From Olegusella massiliensis (GTDB lineage Bacteria; Actinomycetota; Coriobacteriia; Coriobacteriales; Atopobiaceae): a stretch of 64,000 nucleotides of DNA. The stretch is taken from contig NZ_FLLS01000002.1 of assembly GCF_900078545.1 (NCBI RefSeq), forward strand, positions 1,054,001 to 1,118,000, given 5' to 3'. The notes beneath the pieces are model-generated. The model had not been told where the DNA came from. It saw only the letters and a program-made list of their open reading frames with translations, and did no database searches. The position numbers and the translations under genes were made by a program. Of the stretch, positions 1-9,366 are shown in pieces. Numbering within the stretch: the stretch's first letter is position 1; each line of letters begins with the position of its first letter.

Positions 1-173
1 TGGCAGCGAACGCATCGACCTTAAGCCAAGGAACGATAACGAGCGCTAATACTCTTTTATTAGTGACGACAATCAACCGCAGCAAAATTGAGCGCAACTA
101 AGAATACTTTGGCAGGTGTATAAGCGATCGATTCTGATCTGACTGCTCAAGACTCTTATCTTCAGCAGGCTTG

Positions 174-686
174 CTAATAACTCTTTTTTTCTATGAGGAT
201 TATCCCGATGCCTGCGCCAACCAAAACAATAGGGGCAAGTCTGACAAAAGCCCATTCAAAGCTATGGATAATGGTTCCTATCACAGCAGTCTCAGGATTG
301 CTATAGTCCCATTCCAAATACGATCCGTCTATTCCTAATAGAACTGCAAAGATGATGACAATTGCAACGCATAGTAGAATCAAAAACCATCGAAGGTGCT
401 TTCTCCTAGCCTCTTTCTGTTGTGCTAGTTGAAAGTTAATGACCTCAAGCTTTTCTGATATGACCTTTAGTTCGTCAGTTTCAGTTACCGTTACGTTCTC
501 GCCAAGCAGTGTGCTTGTGGGGACTTCGAATACATCTGATATGGAAATAAGCATTTCAGAATCAGGGACCGATAGGCCTCGTTCCCATTTTGAAACCGTT
601 TGCCGCACCACGTTCAGCTTGATAGCAAGGTCGTCCTGCGAAAGTCCCTTAGATTTTCTCAGCGCTTTGATATTTTCGTTTAGCAT
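174..686 (-). CDS. XRE-family regulator with C-terminal membrane segments
   Basis: About 170 residues. Residues 1-60 form a Cro/CI-type helix-turn-helix (QDDLAIKLNVVRQTVSKWERG), the usual N-terminal DNA-binding domain of XRE regulators. The C-terminal half carries two hydrophobic stretches (WFLILLCVAIVIIFAVLLGI and FVRLAPIVLVGAGIGIILI) that should anchor it in the membrane. The ATG at 686 is chosen over an upstream in-frame start because a clear AGGAGG lies just before it. Membrane-tethered XRE proteins of this layout are common in Gram-positive bacteria and often respond to envelope or antibiotic stress. No target gene is adjacent, so its regulon is unknown. The family call is secure; the physiological role is not. 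Confidence 0.85.
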   Translation of the reverse strand: MLNENIKALRKSKGLSQDDLAIKLNVVRQTVSKWERGLSVPDSEMLISISDVFEVPTSTLLGENVTVTETDELKVISEKLEVINFQLAQQKEARRKHLRWFLILLCVAIVIIFAVLLGIDGSYLEWDYSNPETAVIGTIIHSFEWAFVRLAPIVLVGAGIGIILIEKKSY

Positions 687-780
687 TATTAAAAACCTCC
701 TTCCGTACTCACGATAGACGCTCTTTGCGTTGCTGCAAGCAACGCAAATTAACATGTCATATTGCCTTGCTTATGTATCG

Positions 781-928
781 AATAGCGCAGACGGTTCGTG
801 TTTCGGTGTCAATCAGCAAGGATGGTTCGTTCTTCGAGTTGTCACAAATTCTGACCTGCGGTTTTATGGATGGGCATGCCAAAGTTTGAACCATCAACAG
901 TTGGAGGAGTCGAAGCTTGAACCATCTG
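781..928. repeat. Dispersed inverted-repeat element, copy 1
   Basis: This non-coding gap between the XRE gene and tmRNA holds repeated GATGGTTCG words (791-806, 821-838), a central TGACCTGCGGTTTT (852-865), and inverted GAACCATC words (888-895 and 919-926). The same words in the same order occur at 49593-49700. The ends can pair into a long imperfect hairpin. A short open frame over it looks like a by-product of the repeat. I see no gene in the rest of 687-1045. Confidence 0.6.
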
Positions 929-1045
929 TTATATAGTTGCTTAACACATGTATTTACCTGCGGATGTTTGTCAATTCCCGATAGTAATGGCTTAATAAAA
1001 TAAGACCCCTACCAGCGGAAACGCCGATAGGAGCCTGAAACGTCA

Positions 1046-1416
1046 TGGTGGAGGCGCGGAGAATCGAACTCCGGTCCAAAGCAACTCCCTGACAGGTGTC
1101 TCCAGGTTCAGCCAGCGATTTAATCTTGGATGCTGTACACACGCTGACCAGCGCGCAGTATCCCAGTCGGTTCAGTCTTTGCTTGCGGCATACCGACTAC
1201 GTCCGCAAGCGCATCTCCCTAGATGACGTCACACCGGGGGCGGGAGTGTTCCCCGGATAGACGCGCCAGGCTTAATTAAGCGGCGAGAGCCATGGAAGGC
1301 TCAAAAGAAAGAACGTTGTCGTCAATTCAATTTTGACTGTACCCCTGTTTTACGTGGCGAGGAGACCACGACCTGCTGCCCATCTCAGAATTACCCTGTC
1401 GAAACCAGTCGCCCCC
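1046..1416 (-). ncRNA. ssrA: tmRNA (ssrA)
   Basis: Transfer-messenger RNA, which rescues stalled ribosomes and tags the nascent peptide. On the minus strand the 5' end reads GGGGGCGACTGGTTTCGAC and the 3' end CCGGAGTTCGATTCTCCG, then CGCCTCC and an encoded ACCA. The seven-base acceptor arms (GGGGGCG with CGCCUCC) pair fully, with one G-U. The tag reading frame ends in codons for SMALAA and a TAA at 1276-1278, and may begin near a GAC codon at 1321-1323 (DDNVLSFEP then SMALAA). The exact resume codon is uncertain. Length and ends fit a standard one-piece tmRNA. Confidence 0.96.
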
Positions 1417-1584
1417 AAAAAATAAGCCGCTGGCATGCAGTTACACACCAGCGCTGGCACGCCGTGGCGCACCAGTCAAAAAGGGGCACAGGGCCACCAT
1501 GCGAATTTCAAAGTACCATCGCAGCATAACGCTTTGACGTAGTTTATTCTACCCAAGTAAGCATATATGTAGACAGGAGCCAAG

Positions 1585-2493
1585 ATGAGCATACAAAATC
1601 GCATCGCTTTGGTGCTTGAAGGCGGTGGCTACCGAGGCATCTTTACGGCAGGCGTACTCGATGTGTTGATGGAGCGAGGGCTGGGCGATGAGTATGCCAG
1701 TGTTTGGGGTACCTCTGCTGGTGCTATGAATGCTGTTAACGTAAAGAGTCGCCAGATTGGGCGCACTATGCGCATCATGCTCGCCTTTCGGGATGATCGC
1801 CGCTTTATGTCCTTTATGTCTTTAGCCAAGACAGGTGATTTAGCAAGCGGTGAGTTTATCTACGACGAAGTCCAAAACAAACTCGACCCCTGCGATTATG
1901 AAGAATTTTTTGATAATCCTCTGGAGCTTTATGCAATAGCAACTGATGTCGTGTTTGGTACGGCTGCCTACCTACCTGTGCGTAGCAAAGAAGATTTTTT
2001 GGCGGTGCGTGCTTCTGCATCACTGCCCGTAGTTTCTCGTATGGTTGAGTTTGGCGGGCATCGCTATCTTGATGGCGGTACTGGCGATTCGGTTGCCTTT
2101 GAAGCAGCGCTTGGACTTGAAAGCGCAGCCGGCTCACTTCCCGAAGGATATGTACCAGCAGACCGAGCGCTTGTCGTGCTTACCCGCGACCGCACGTATC
2201 AAAAAGCTGCCTCATCTCAACGTCTTGCTCTTCGCTCACATCTTTATGACAATTACCCCTACTATCTTGAGGCGCTTCGTACACGTTATATCCGCTATAA
2301 CGAGCAGCGTAAACGTTTGTGGCAACTTGAGGAAGAGGGAAAAATCCTCGTTATCGCTCCTGATAAGCCTGTAGAAGTTTCTGTCAATGAACATGATGGA
2401 GCGCCCTTGCTCGACCTCTATCTTCAGGGTCGTCGTCAGACGCAGGCGCGTCTTGCTGAAATTGACAAGTTTCTACATCCTGCCGAAAAATAA
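1585..2493 (+). CDS. Patatin-like phospholipase
   Basis: A 302-residue cytosolic protein of the bacterial patatin family, predicted to hydrolyse acyl ester bonds of lipids with a Ser-Asp dyad. Visible motifs are the oxyanion-hole glycines GGGYRG near residue 13, the nucleophile elbow GTSAGA near residue 43, and the dyad Asp in LDGG(T) near residue 157. There is no signal peptide or membrane segment. ATG 1585 follows AGGAGC at good spacing. It stands alone between divergent tmRNA and the sialate operon leader, so context says little about its substrate. E. coli YjjU-type proteins are the closest family type. An inverted repeat (ACCTAG/CTAGGT, 2535-2553) follows it. Confidence 0.9.
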   Translation: MSIQNRIALVLEGGGYRGIFTAGVLDVLMERGLGDEYASVWGTSAGAMNAVNVKSRQIGRTMRIMLAFRDDRRFMSFMSLAKTGDLASGEFIYDEVQNKLDPCDYEEFFDNPLELYAIATDVVFGTAAYLPVRSKEDFLAVRASASLPVVSRMVEFGGHRYLDGGTGDSVAFEAALGLESAAGSLPEGYVPADRALVVLTRDRTYQKAASSQRLALRSHLYDNYPYYLEALRTRYIRYNEQRKRLWQLEEEGKILVIAPDKPVEVSVNEHDGAPLLDLYLQGRRQTQARLAEIDKFLHPAEK

Positions 2494-2497
2494 AAAA

Positions 2498-2748
2498 TTT
2501 ATAAAAATGAATAAGTAAAAAGCTGGCTTAATCAACCTAGTATTTTGCTAGGTAATATAAAATCGGTATTCAATAATAGTACCAGTTGATGAGGTGGTAT
2601 CCCGCTCAGGGCAGATTATGACCGTCTGCCGAAATTCAATGGCCGCATCATCAAGGTTGTTTGCATTATTAAACAAATGCGTGCGCAAAAAGCGCTCGTT
2701 CAGTCATCGACGATAGTTGTCGGGTAACCTCATTCGAAAGGGGTATGC
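2498..2748 (+). promoter_or_regulatory. Structured leader of the sialic acid operon
   Basis: A 250-base gap before satA. 2586-2597 can pair with 2643-2654 (12 pairs, one mismatch). Inside it is a perfect 6-bp hairpin GGCAGA/TCTGCC (2610-2615 with 2625-2630). Further small hairpins follow: GCATT/AATGC around 2663-2680, GCGC-AAAAA-GCGC, and CGACGA/TTGTCG near 2708-2722. This density of pairing suggests a structured 5' leader. I cannot match it to a known riboswitch, and no promoter hexamers stand out. Confidence 0.4.
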
Positions 2749-4335
2749 ATGTCAGCCATCTCTCGTAGGCAGTTTATTGGTACGTCCGGTGCGGTAGCAG
2801 CTATGCTCGGTCTCGCAGCATGCGGTGGTCAGTCTGCTCCTTCCAGTTCTGGTAGTGGAGCTGGACCTGCTGGCAAAGGCGGCGGCACCATCACTGCTGG
2901 TTCTGGCTATGCAGGCAACAACTTCCACCCTGGTACGACTTCCTCTGCATTTTGCATGGGTGTCAACATCAATGTGATGGAAGGTCTATACGGTTTCGAC
3001 TTCCATGACTTCTCGGTCTACAACCAGCTTGCAGCTGATGACCCCGTCAAGGTTGACGACACTACGTATGAAATTACTCTGCGCGACGGTGCAAAGTTCT
3101 CCGACGGCACCGACGTCAAGGCAGAAGATGTTGTCTCCTCCTTTAAGCGTGCAAGCGCTGAGGGCAATATCTATCAGTCTTTCCTGACTCCCTTCTCTGC
3201 GCTGGAGGCAAAAGACGACAAGACCGTCACCGTGAAACTTGCGTATCCGTTTGGTCTTATCAAGCAGCGCCTCGCTGTCTTTGGCGTCATCCCCACATCC
3301 ATGAGCGATGATGACGCTACAGCAAAGCCGATTTGCACGGGTCCTTGGAAGTTTGACGAGATCAGTGCTGATGGTCTTACCGTTACCTTGGTTCCTAACG
3401 AGCATTACAACGGCAAGTTCCCCGCAAAGGATGAGAAGCTTACCTACACGTCTATGGTCGACGACACCGCTCGTGTAACTGCGGCAATGGACGGCACGAC
3501 AATGGTGATGGAGAATGTCCCTGCTGACTCCATCGATCAGCTTACCGGTGCCGGTCTTAAGGTTGACTCCATCCAGGGCTTCTCTCTGCCCTTCTTGGCA
3601 TTTGACTGCGCTAAGGATCCTTGGAAGAACAATGTTGCTCGCCAGGCCATCTTCTACGCTCTCAATGTCCCCAAGATGATTGAGAATGTTCTGCTCAATC
3701 AGGCAACTGCAGCTAGCTGCTACATCCCCGAGACGTTTGCCAACTACAACAAGGCAGCAAATGTCTACACCTATGACCCCGAGAAAGCAAAGAAGCTTTT
3801 GGCTGACGCGGGTGTCACCCCTGGCGCTATTACCCTGAACACCACCGACCACGGCTGGATTGTCTCTATGGCAGCGCAGGTCAAAGAAGACCTTGATGCT
3901 CTTGGCTTTAAGACCACCATCAATACCCAGCAGTCTTCGGCCATCTATGCTGACCTTGTGAGCACAGAGGGTTGGGGCGACTTACTGTTGGCTCCTGGCG
4001 ATCCCTCTTGCTTTGGTAATGACCCCGACCTGCTTATGTGCTGGTTCTACGCTGACGGCGCCTTTACCAAGACCCGTACGTTCTGGCAGATGGGCAACCC
4101 CGATCAGTTCAAGGAGGTCAACGACCTCATGGACAAGGCACGTCAGGAAGTCGATGCGGACGCTCAGCAGAAGCTTTGGAACGAGTGCTTCGATAAGATT
4201 TCCGAATACGTACCTCTGTATCCCCTTCTGCACCGTAAGGTTTCCACTGCTTATAGTGCCGAAAAGATTGCCGATTTTGCTGGCATCCCCATTCCTGGCA
4301 TGGATTTCCTCGGTGCAGCTACCACCGGAGCATAA
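2749..4335 (+). CDS. satA: SatA-like sialic acid substrate-binding lipoprotein
   Basis: A 528-residue solute-binding protein of the family-5 (peptide/nickel, SBP_bac_5) type. The N-terminus has twin arginines (SRRQF) and a lipobox LAAC with Cys25 as the lipidation site, so it is probably Tat-exported and anchored outside the membrane. A low-complexity Gly/Ser linker follows. Family-5 binding proteins normally take peptides. Here the next genes encode the matching permeases and ATPases, and all downstream enzymes belong to sialate breakdown, as for the Haemophilus ducreyi SatABCD system. The substrate is therefore inferred to be N-acetylneuraminate. A terminator-like hairpin follows the stop, which would give more binding protein than permease. 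Confidence 0.82.
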   Translation: MSAISRRQFIGTSGAVAAMLGLAACGGQSAPSSSGSGAGPAGKGGGTITAGSGYAGNNFHPGTTSSAFCMGVNINVMEGLYGFDFHDFSVYNQLAADDPVKVDDTTYEITLRDGAKFSDGTDVKAEDVVSSFKRASAEGNIYQSFLTPFSALEAKDDKTVTVKLAYPFGLIKQRLAVFGVIPTSMSDDDATAKPICTGPWKFDEISADGLTVTLVPNEHYNGKFPAKDEKLTYTSMVDDTARVTAAMDGTTMVMENVPADSIDQLTGAGLKVDSIQGFSLPFLAFDCAKDPWKNNVARQAIFYALNVPKMIENVLLNQATAASCYIPETFANYNKAANVYTYDPEKAKKLLADAGVTPGAITLNTTDHGWIVSMAAQVKEDLDALGFKTTINTQQSSAIYADLVSTEGWGDLLLAPGDPSCFGNDPDLLMCWFYADGAFTKTRTFWQMGNPDQFKEVNDLMDKARQEVDADAQQKLWNECFDKISEYVPLYPLLHRKVSTAYSAEKIADFAGIPIPGMDFLGAATTGA

Positions 4336-4365
4336 GCTTTCGGCGTATATGCGCTGACAAAGAAA

Positions 4366-4397
4366 GGGTGCCAGTCTCTATGGCTGGTACCCTTTTT
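4366..4397 (+). terminator. Intercistronic terminator/attenuator after satA
   Basis: GGGTGCCAG (4366-4374) pairs with CTGGTACCC (4384-4392) and is followed by five T. It lies 30 bases after the satA stop and before satB, so it probably ends part of the transcription and favours satA mRNA. Confidence 0.8.
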
Positions 4398-4469
4398 CGC
4401 AAGAACCTTTGAGGTTTTTGCATCCTCCCGCGGGGGAGACGGGAGTGGACGCGGACAGAAAGGGGCCTC

Positions 4470-5411
4470 ATGAACAACCTCCTGCGTCTTATTGGTAGAC
4501 GTCTTATTGCATTTCCCATAATGATTATTGGTGTGTCATTCCTCGTGTTTTTCCTTATGTCATTCTCGCCGGTAGATGAGGCATATGCGGCCCTGGGAGA
4601 GAGTGCCACCATAGAACAGGTGCAGGCATACCACAAGCAGTATGGACTTGATGATCCGTTGCCAGTACGTTATGGCCGCTACATGAACAATTTTTTCCAT
4701 GGCGACTTGGGCACATATGGTGTCAATAGGGCGTCGGTTGCTGATCGTATTGCCTTGGCTTTGCCCGTTACTTTGCAGCTTACGTTTATTGGTTTGCTTA
4801 TTGGCGCAATTGTCTCGTTCATCCTAGGTGTGATTGCAGCGCTCTACAGAGATAAGTGGCCTGATCAACTGTTGCGCGTTTTTTCGATTGCAGCATTGGC
4901 TACACCCTCGTTTTGGTTGGGCGTTATGCTTATTTTGATGTTCCTCGGCAAGCTACCTGTTTCTGGTCCCTTGCCACCTTTTGGTACGGCGGGCTATTGG
5001 GGGCGCATGTTGCTTCCTGCTATTGCACTAGCAACCCCGCTTACTGGTCAGATGATTCGTATTGTGCGTACTTCTATGGTTGAGGAGCTTGATCGCGATT
5101 ACGTGCGTACTGCACGCGCGGCAGGTATTCCCTATGCCACCATCGTTAGTCGCAATGTTTTGCGCAATGCTTTGATTACTCCAGTTACTACCTTGGGTAT
5201 GAAGATTGGTTATCTCATGGGTGGTGCTGTTGTTATTGAGGTTGTATTCAACCTGCCGGGAATGGGCATGACACTACTCGCAGGTGTTCAGGGAAACATT
5301 CCTACGCTGGTACAAGGCGTCACTACCGTGGTCGCTATCGCCTTTATCGTTATCAACATTGTGGTTGATATGCTCTACCTGCTAATCAACCCGCGCATTA
5401 GGTCGGTGTAG
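4470..5411 (+). CDS. satB: SatB-like ABC permease (DppB type)
   Basis: A 313-residue inner-membrane permease with about six hydrophobic segments, of the DppB/OppB class. The cytoplasmic coupling loop is visible near residues 205-235 (VRTSMVEELDRDYVRTARAAGIP), the EAA region that touches the ATPase. The N-terminal pattern LLRLIGRRLIAFPIMIIGVSFLVFFL is typical of this class. The start follows AAAGGGG. Two bases separate its stop from satC, consistent with translational coupling. It pairs with the permease half of SatC to form the channel. The family is certain; sialate specificity comes from context. Confidence 0.85.
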   Translation: MNNLLRLIGRRLIAFPIMIIGVSFLVFFLMSFSPVDEAYAALGESATIEQVQAYHKQYGLDDPLPVRYGRYMNNFFHGDLGTYGVNRASVADRIALALPVTLQLTFIGLLIGAIVSFILGVIAALYRDKWPDQLLRVFSIAALATPSFWLGVMLILMFLGKLPVSGPLPPFGTAGYWGRMLLPAIALATPLTGQMIRIVRTSMVEELDRDYVRTARAAGIPYATIVSRNVLRNALITPVTTLGMKIGYLMGGAVVIEVVFNLPGMGMTLLAGVQGNIPTLVQGVTTVVAIAFIVINIVVDMLYLLINPRIRSV

Positions 5412-5413
5412 CC

Positions 5414-7438
5414 ATGAGTAGAAAAGAACAGACAGAAAAGTTGGAGGCGTTGGCCGGTCGCAAGCCGCGACTTGGTGGCTGGAAACGTCTTGCTACTCCT
5501 TCGAAAGTTGCTTTGATTCTCCTTGCGGTGGTTGCAGTCATTTCTATCCTGGCGAGCGTGCTTGCACCACACCATCCAACGGAGATCTTCTCTGCGCGAA
5601 CTGCTCCTAATGCTCAGTTCTTTTTTGGTACTGATGACAAGGGACGAGATGTACTATCCCGCCTTATGTATGGTGGCCGCTACTCGCTTGTTATTGGCTT
5701 TGGCTCGGTAGTCTTTGCTCTTGTACTGGGCTCAATCCTTGGTGCCCTTGCCGCAGTTACCCGCAAATGGATTTCTGAAGTCATCATGCGTATCTTGGAC
5801 ATTATTATGTCCATTCCGGGCATCGCCCTTGCCGCTGTTTTGGTCTCAGTGTTGGGCAATAGCGTGCCAGCAATTATTGCGTCTATCGGCTTGATGTATA
5901 CACCACAGATTGCGCGTATTGTGCGAGCAAATATCATTTCTGAATATGGCGAAGACTATGTACGAGCAGTTGTGGTGTCGGGTGCTCGCGCACCTTGGAT
6001 TTTGTGGAAGCATGTCCTGCGCAATTGCATCGCTCCCATCATGGTATTTACAGTGACATTGGTTGCAGACGCTATTGTTTTTGAGGCATCTCTTACCTTT
6101 ATTGGTGCGGGCATTGTTGAGCCGACTCCTACTTGGGGCAATATTTTGTCTAATGCTCGTGGAGGCGTTTTGGCAGGTCGTTGGTGGCAGGCACTCTATC
6201 CCGGCCTAGCAATTATGTTGACCTCTCTTGCACTTAATATTCTGGCTGAGGGTATCACTGACGCAATCGTTGCAGCTCCTACGGCTAATGTTGAGGCAAA
6301 TAACGATTCCACTCGTGAAGAAGATCGTATTCTTGCCAATCCCGTCTCTGCTTACAAGGCTCAGGCTCCCGCCCTTGCTGCCGCACTTACTGCATTGCGT
6401 GAGGTAGAACTTCAACGCGCTGATCGTCATAAACCTGACTATGATGTGAAGCCTTTGCTTGAGGTCAAAGACCTTTGTATTCGCTTCCCACGCCATGGTG
6501 ATGTCGATGTAGTTGACCATGTCAGTTATTCCGTTCGTCCTGGTCAGACCATGGGCTTGGTGGGTGAATCTGGATGTGGCAAATCCATCACGGCTCTTAC
6601 GGTGATGGGCTTGCTTGATCCACGTGCGACGGTCTCAGGTGAGGTTCTTTATGATGGTCGTAACCTGTTGGATCTTAATGACAAGGAACGCGAAGCTCTG
6701 CGTGGCAACGAAATTGCCATGGTGCCACAAGACGCCTTATCTTCGCTCAATCCGTCAATGCTCATTCGAGCTCAGATGAAGCAGCTCACCGATCGTGGTG
6801 GCACGCGCTCGGCTGAAGAGCTTCTTGAGCTTGTTGGTCTTGATCCCAAACGTACACTTGAAAGCTATCCGCATGAATTGTCCGGTGGTCAGTGCCAGCG
6901 CGTGCTTATCGCTATGGCTCTGACGCGTGACCCACGTTTGGTAATTTGTGATGAGCCTACAACGGCGCTCGATGTTACCGTGCAAAAGCAGGTCATCAAG
7001 CTTTTGAACGAGCTACGCGAGAAGCTTGGCTTTGCCATGCTCTTTGTCAGTCACGACTTGGCCTTGGTGGCCGAGGTTGCTAACGATATCACGGTTATGT
7101 ATGCCGGTCAGGTTGTCGAGCAGGCTCCCACGAGCGAACTGCTTGCAAATCCGATTCACGAATACACCCGTGGTTTGCTTGGCTCGGTGCTTTCTATCGA
7201 GGCTGCAAGCGGTAGGTTGCATCAGGTGCCAGGAACGGTGCCTTCGCCCAAGGACTTCCCCATAGGTGATCGCTTTGCTCCGCGCTCAAGCCATCCTGAG
7301 GTTGGTTTGGACATTCGACCTATTCTCAAGACTGAGGTGGGTCACCCCAACCACGTGTACAACGAAATTCCCGATGAAGACATGATTGCTGCTGGTCTTG
7401 TACCACATGCACAGCAGGTCAAGGGAGGTGTTAAGTAA
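5414..7438 (+). CDS. satC: SatC-like permease-ATPase fusion
   Basis: A 674-residue fusion. Residues 1-290 form a DppC-type permease with an N-terminal cytoplasmic tail, six membrane segments and an EAA loop (EYGEDYVRAVVVSGA). Residues 345-600 form a DppD-type ATPase with Walker A GESGCGKS (384-391), signature LSGGQCQR (from 489) and Walker B VICDEPTTALD. The C-terminal oligopeptide-transporter extension is present. The same permease-ATPase fusion is known in SatC of the Haemophilus ducreyi sialate transporter, which strongly supports the assignment. The linker (about 290-340) is hydrophilic. Its last base overlaps the SatD start (TAATG). Confidence 0.85.
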   Translation: MSRKEQTEKLEALAGRKPRLGGWKRLATPSKVALILLAVVAVISILASVLAPHHPTEIFSARTAPNAQFFFGTDDKGRDVLSRLMYGGRYSLVIGFGSVVFALVLGSILGALAAVTRKWISEVIMRILDIIMSIPGIALAAVLVSVLGNSVPAIIASIGLMYTPQIARIVRANIISEYGEDYVRAVVVSGARAPWILWKHVLRNCIAPIMVFTVTLVADAIVFEASLTFIGAGIVEPTPTWGNILSNARGGVLAGRWWQALYPGLAIMLTSLALNILAEGITDAIVAAPTANVEANNDSTREEDRILANPVSAYKAQAPALAAALTALREVELQRADRHKPDYDVKPLLEVKDLCIRFPRHGDVDVVDHVSYSVRPGQTMGLVGESGCGKSITALTVMGLLDPRATVSGEVLYDGRNLLDLNDKEREALRGNEIAMVPQDALSSLNPSMLIRAQMKQLTDRGGTRSAEELLELVGLDPKRTLESYPHELSGGQCQRVLIAMALTRDPRLVICDEPTTALDVTVQKQVIKLLNELREKLGFAMLFVSHDLALVAEVANDITVMYAGQVVEQAPTSELLANPIHEYTRGLLGSVLSIEAASGRLHQVPGTVPSPKDFPIGDRFAPRSSHPEVGLDIRPILKTEVGHPNHVYNEIPDEDMIAAGLVPHAQQVKGGVK

Positions 7439-8289
7439 TGAGCGAAACCATTCAGAACACTGCGCCTGATGGCACGGTAGATGGTGTGACCCCTATCATC
7501 TTTCTTGATGACATCAAGGTGACGTTCCGTACGCGTACAGGACCCATCTTGCATCCCAATTTGGTGCAAGCAGTTAAAGGTGTCACGCTGCGCTTAATGC
7601 CAGGACGGACAATTGGCATTGTTGGTGAGTCCGGCTGTGGCAAGTCCACGACTGCCAACGTTATGTGTGGTCTACAGACGCCTACGGAGGGGAAGGTTTG
7701 GTTTAAGGGTGTAGACGTGACAAGACGCTCCGCTGAGGATCGTATGAAGATTGGTCGCGTTATTTCGGTTGTTTTCCAAAATCCAGCCACTGCGCTCAAC
7801 GCCCGCATGACTGTGCACGACCAGCTCATGGATCCTTTGCTGGTGCATCATATTGGCAGCACTCCCGAGCAAGAAAAGCGTGTGCGTGAATTGTTGGATA
7901 TGGTCGGTTTGCCTTCAAGTAGCCTTCAGGCTTTGCCAGGTCAGCTCTCAGGTGGTCAACGTCAGCGTGTAGCTATTGCTCGTGCGCTTTCACTGGGGCC
8001 AGACGCAATCATTGCCGATGAGCCTACCTCTGCACTGGACGTATCGGTACGCGCACAGATCTTGAACCTCTTGACTGACCTAAAGCGCGATTTGGGTCTC
8101 GCAATGGTCTTTATCTCTCACGATATTTCTTCGGTGCACTATGTCTCCGATGATATTGCCGTGATGAACAGGGGCAAGATTGTCGAATTTGGACCTTCGG
8201 ACGAGGTGTTCCTTAATCCGTCAGATGGTTACACAAGGACCCTTCTTGCCGCTGCGCCTTCGTTGCTCCATCCCAAATTAGGAAGATAA
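7438..8289 (+). CDS. satD: SatD-like ABC transporter ATPase
   Basis: A 283-residue ATPase of the DppF/OppF class, the second nucleotide-binding unit of the sialate importer. Walker A GESGCGKS is at 63-70, signature LSGGQRQR from 170 and Walker B IIADEPTSALD follows. The start codon overlaps the satC stop (TAATG), so translation is coupled. Its partner ATPase is the C-terminal half of SatC. All catalytic motifs are intact. Confidence 0.87.
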   Translation: MSETIQNTAPDGTVDGVTPIIFLDDIKVTFRTRTGPILHPNLVQAVKGVTLRLMPGRTIGIVGESGCGKSTTANVMCGLQTPTEGKVWFKGVDVTRRSAEDRMKIGRVISVVFQNPATALNARMTVHDQLMDPLLVHHIGSTPEQEKRVRELLDMVGLPSSSLQALPGQLSGGQRQRVAIARALSLGPDAIIADEPTSALDVSVRAQILNLLTDLKRDLGLAMVFISHDISSVHYVSDDIAVMNRGKIVEFGPSDEVFLNPSDGYTRTLLAAAPSLLHPKLGR

Positions 8290-8305
8290 ATATTTGACTG
8301 ACTAT

Positions 8306-8335
8306 GACGCGGTGTCTCATACGAGATGCCGCGTC
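8306..8335 (+). other. Intercistronic hairpin without T-tract
   Basis: GACGCGG (8306-8312) pairs with CCGCGTC (8329-8335), extended by GTCTC/GAGAT inside, giving a strong stem. It is not followed by a run of T, so it is more likely an mRNA-stabilising or processing hairpin between satD and the esterase genes than a terminator. Confidence 0.5.
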
Positions 8336-8370
8336 TTCGCTCGCCCGTCTCGTATATCTGGAGGTGGCTT

Positions 8371-9366
8371 GTGCCTGTAACTGCATCTCAACTCGCAGAA
8401 CTCAAAAAAATACACGGCGCTACGGTACCGCCGCTTGACTTTAATGAGTTTTGGGCGGAGAGAATGGCTGAGGCTGATGCTATACCGTTGCGTTATGACA
8501 TCTCGCCTGCAGATGAGGTACCTCAGTATGATTGCTGCCAGTTCTTTGATGTGTGGTTTTATGGGATGGGCGGGGCGCGACTCTATGCAAAGTATGTCTT
8601 GCCCGTGACAGATGCATCGGCGCCTTTGGTATTGCAGTTTCATGGCTATCCAGGAGCTACACGTAGTTGGTTTGAGCAGGCTTCTTTTGCGGGTTTGGGG
8701 TATGCGGTGCTTGCTCTGGATAACCCTGGGCAGGGCGGCAAAAGCGAAGATATCGGTGGATATAAAGGCACAACAGTTTCAGGGCATCTCATCGCAGGTC
8801 TTGATGGAGATATGAAAGACAGCTACTACGTGCGTCTTTACCAAAATGTGCGCATACTTTGTCGGATTGTGCGGCAGCTACCGTGCATCGATTGCGCCCG
8901 TGTCTTTGTAAATGGCGCCTCCCAAGGTGGCGGGATGGGCATTGCTTGCTGTGCGCTAAATTCCGACTTTATTGTGCGTGCTTCAATTTTATATCCCTTC
9001 CTGTCGGATTTTCGTCGCGTATTTGAGCTTGGCCAAGATGAACTTGCTTATGAGGGACTGCGTTATTACTCACGGTGGTTTGATCCAGATGGCACACGAC
9101 AAGACGAGATCTTTGGCAAACTTGCTTATATCGATACGCTGAGCTTTGCTCATTTAGTGCGCTCGGAAGTGCTGTTTGGGTCTGGTCTTTCCGATGCGGT
9201 CTGTCCTCTGCCTACGCAGTATGCCGTCTACAATGCGCTCAACTGCCCGAAGGTTCACGTGACGTTTCCATCGTTTGGACATGAGGAAATCCAAGCGTAC
9301 GATGATTTGATTAATGATTTCTATCAGTTGGGTCTTGTCGGCATAGGAGGAGGTGCAAACGCATAA
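8371..9366 (+). CDS. Acetyl xylan esterase-family hydrolase, probable sialate O-acetylesterase
   Basis: A 331-residue alpha/beta-hydrolase of the AXE1/cephalosporin-C deacetylase family. The triad is visible: Ser184 in GASQGG, Asp275 in GLSDAV and His304 in FGHEE. It has no signal peptide, so it acts in the cytosol. I chose the GTG at 8371 because GGAGGTGG sits just upstream; an earlier in-frame ATG at 8326 lies in the hairpin. Family members remove acetyl groups from sugars. Its place inside the sialate operon suggests removal of O-acetyl groups from imported sialic acid before NanA (inference). It overlaps the next gene by one base. Confidence 0.8.
   Translation: MPVTASQLAELKKIHGATVPPLDFNEFWAERMAEADAIPLRYDISPADEVPQYDCCQFFDVWFYGMGGARLYAKYVLPVTDASAPLVLQFHGYPGATRSWFEQASFAGLGYAVLALDNPGQGGKSEDIGGYKGTTVSGHLIAGLDGDMKDSYYVRLYQNVRILCRIVRQLPCIDCARVFVNGASQGGGMGIACCALNSDFIVRASILYPFLSDFRRVFELGQDELAYEGLRYYSRWFDPDGTRQDEIFGKLAYIDTLSFAHLVRSEVLFGSGLSDAVCPLPTQYAVYNALNCPKVHVTFPSFGHEEIQAYDDLINDFYQLGLVGIGGGANA

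Noticed and set aside
730-936. 68-residue plus-strand protein
   Set aside because: It covers the dispersed inverted-repeat element, has no ribosome site or recognisable domain, and the repeat explains the sequence.
954-1142. Small minus-strand protein
   Set aside because: It lies within the 3' half of tmRNA.
2986-3852. 288-residue minus-strand frame
   Set aside because: Shadow of satA; the plus strand has a clear lipoprotein and family-5 binding-protein pattern.
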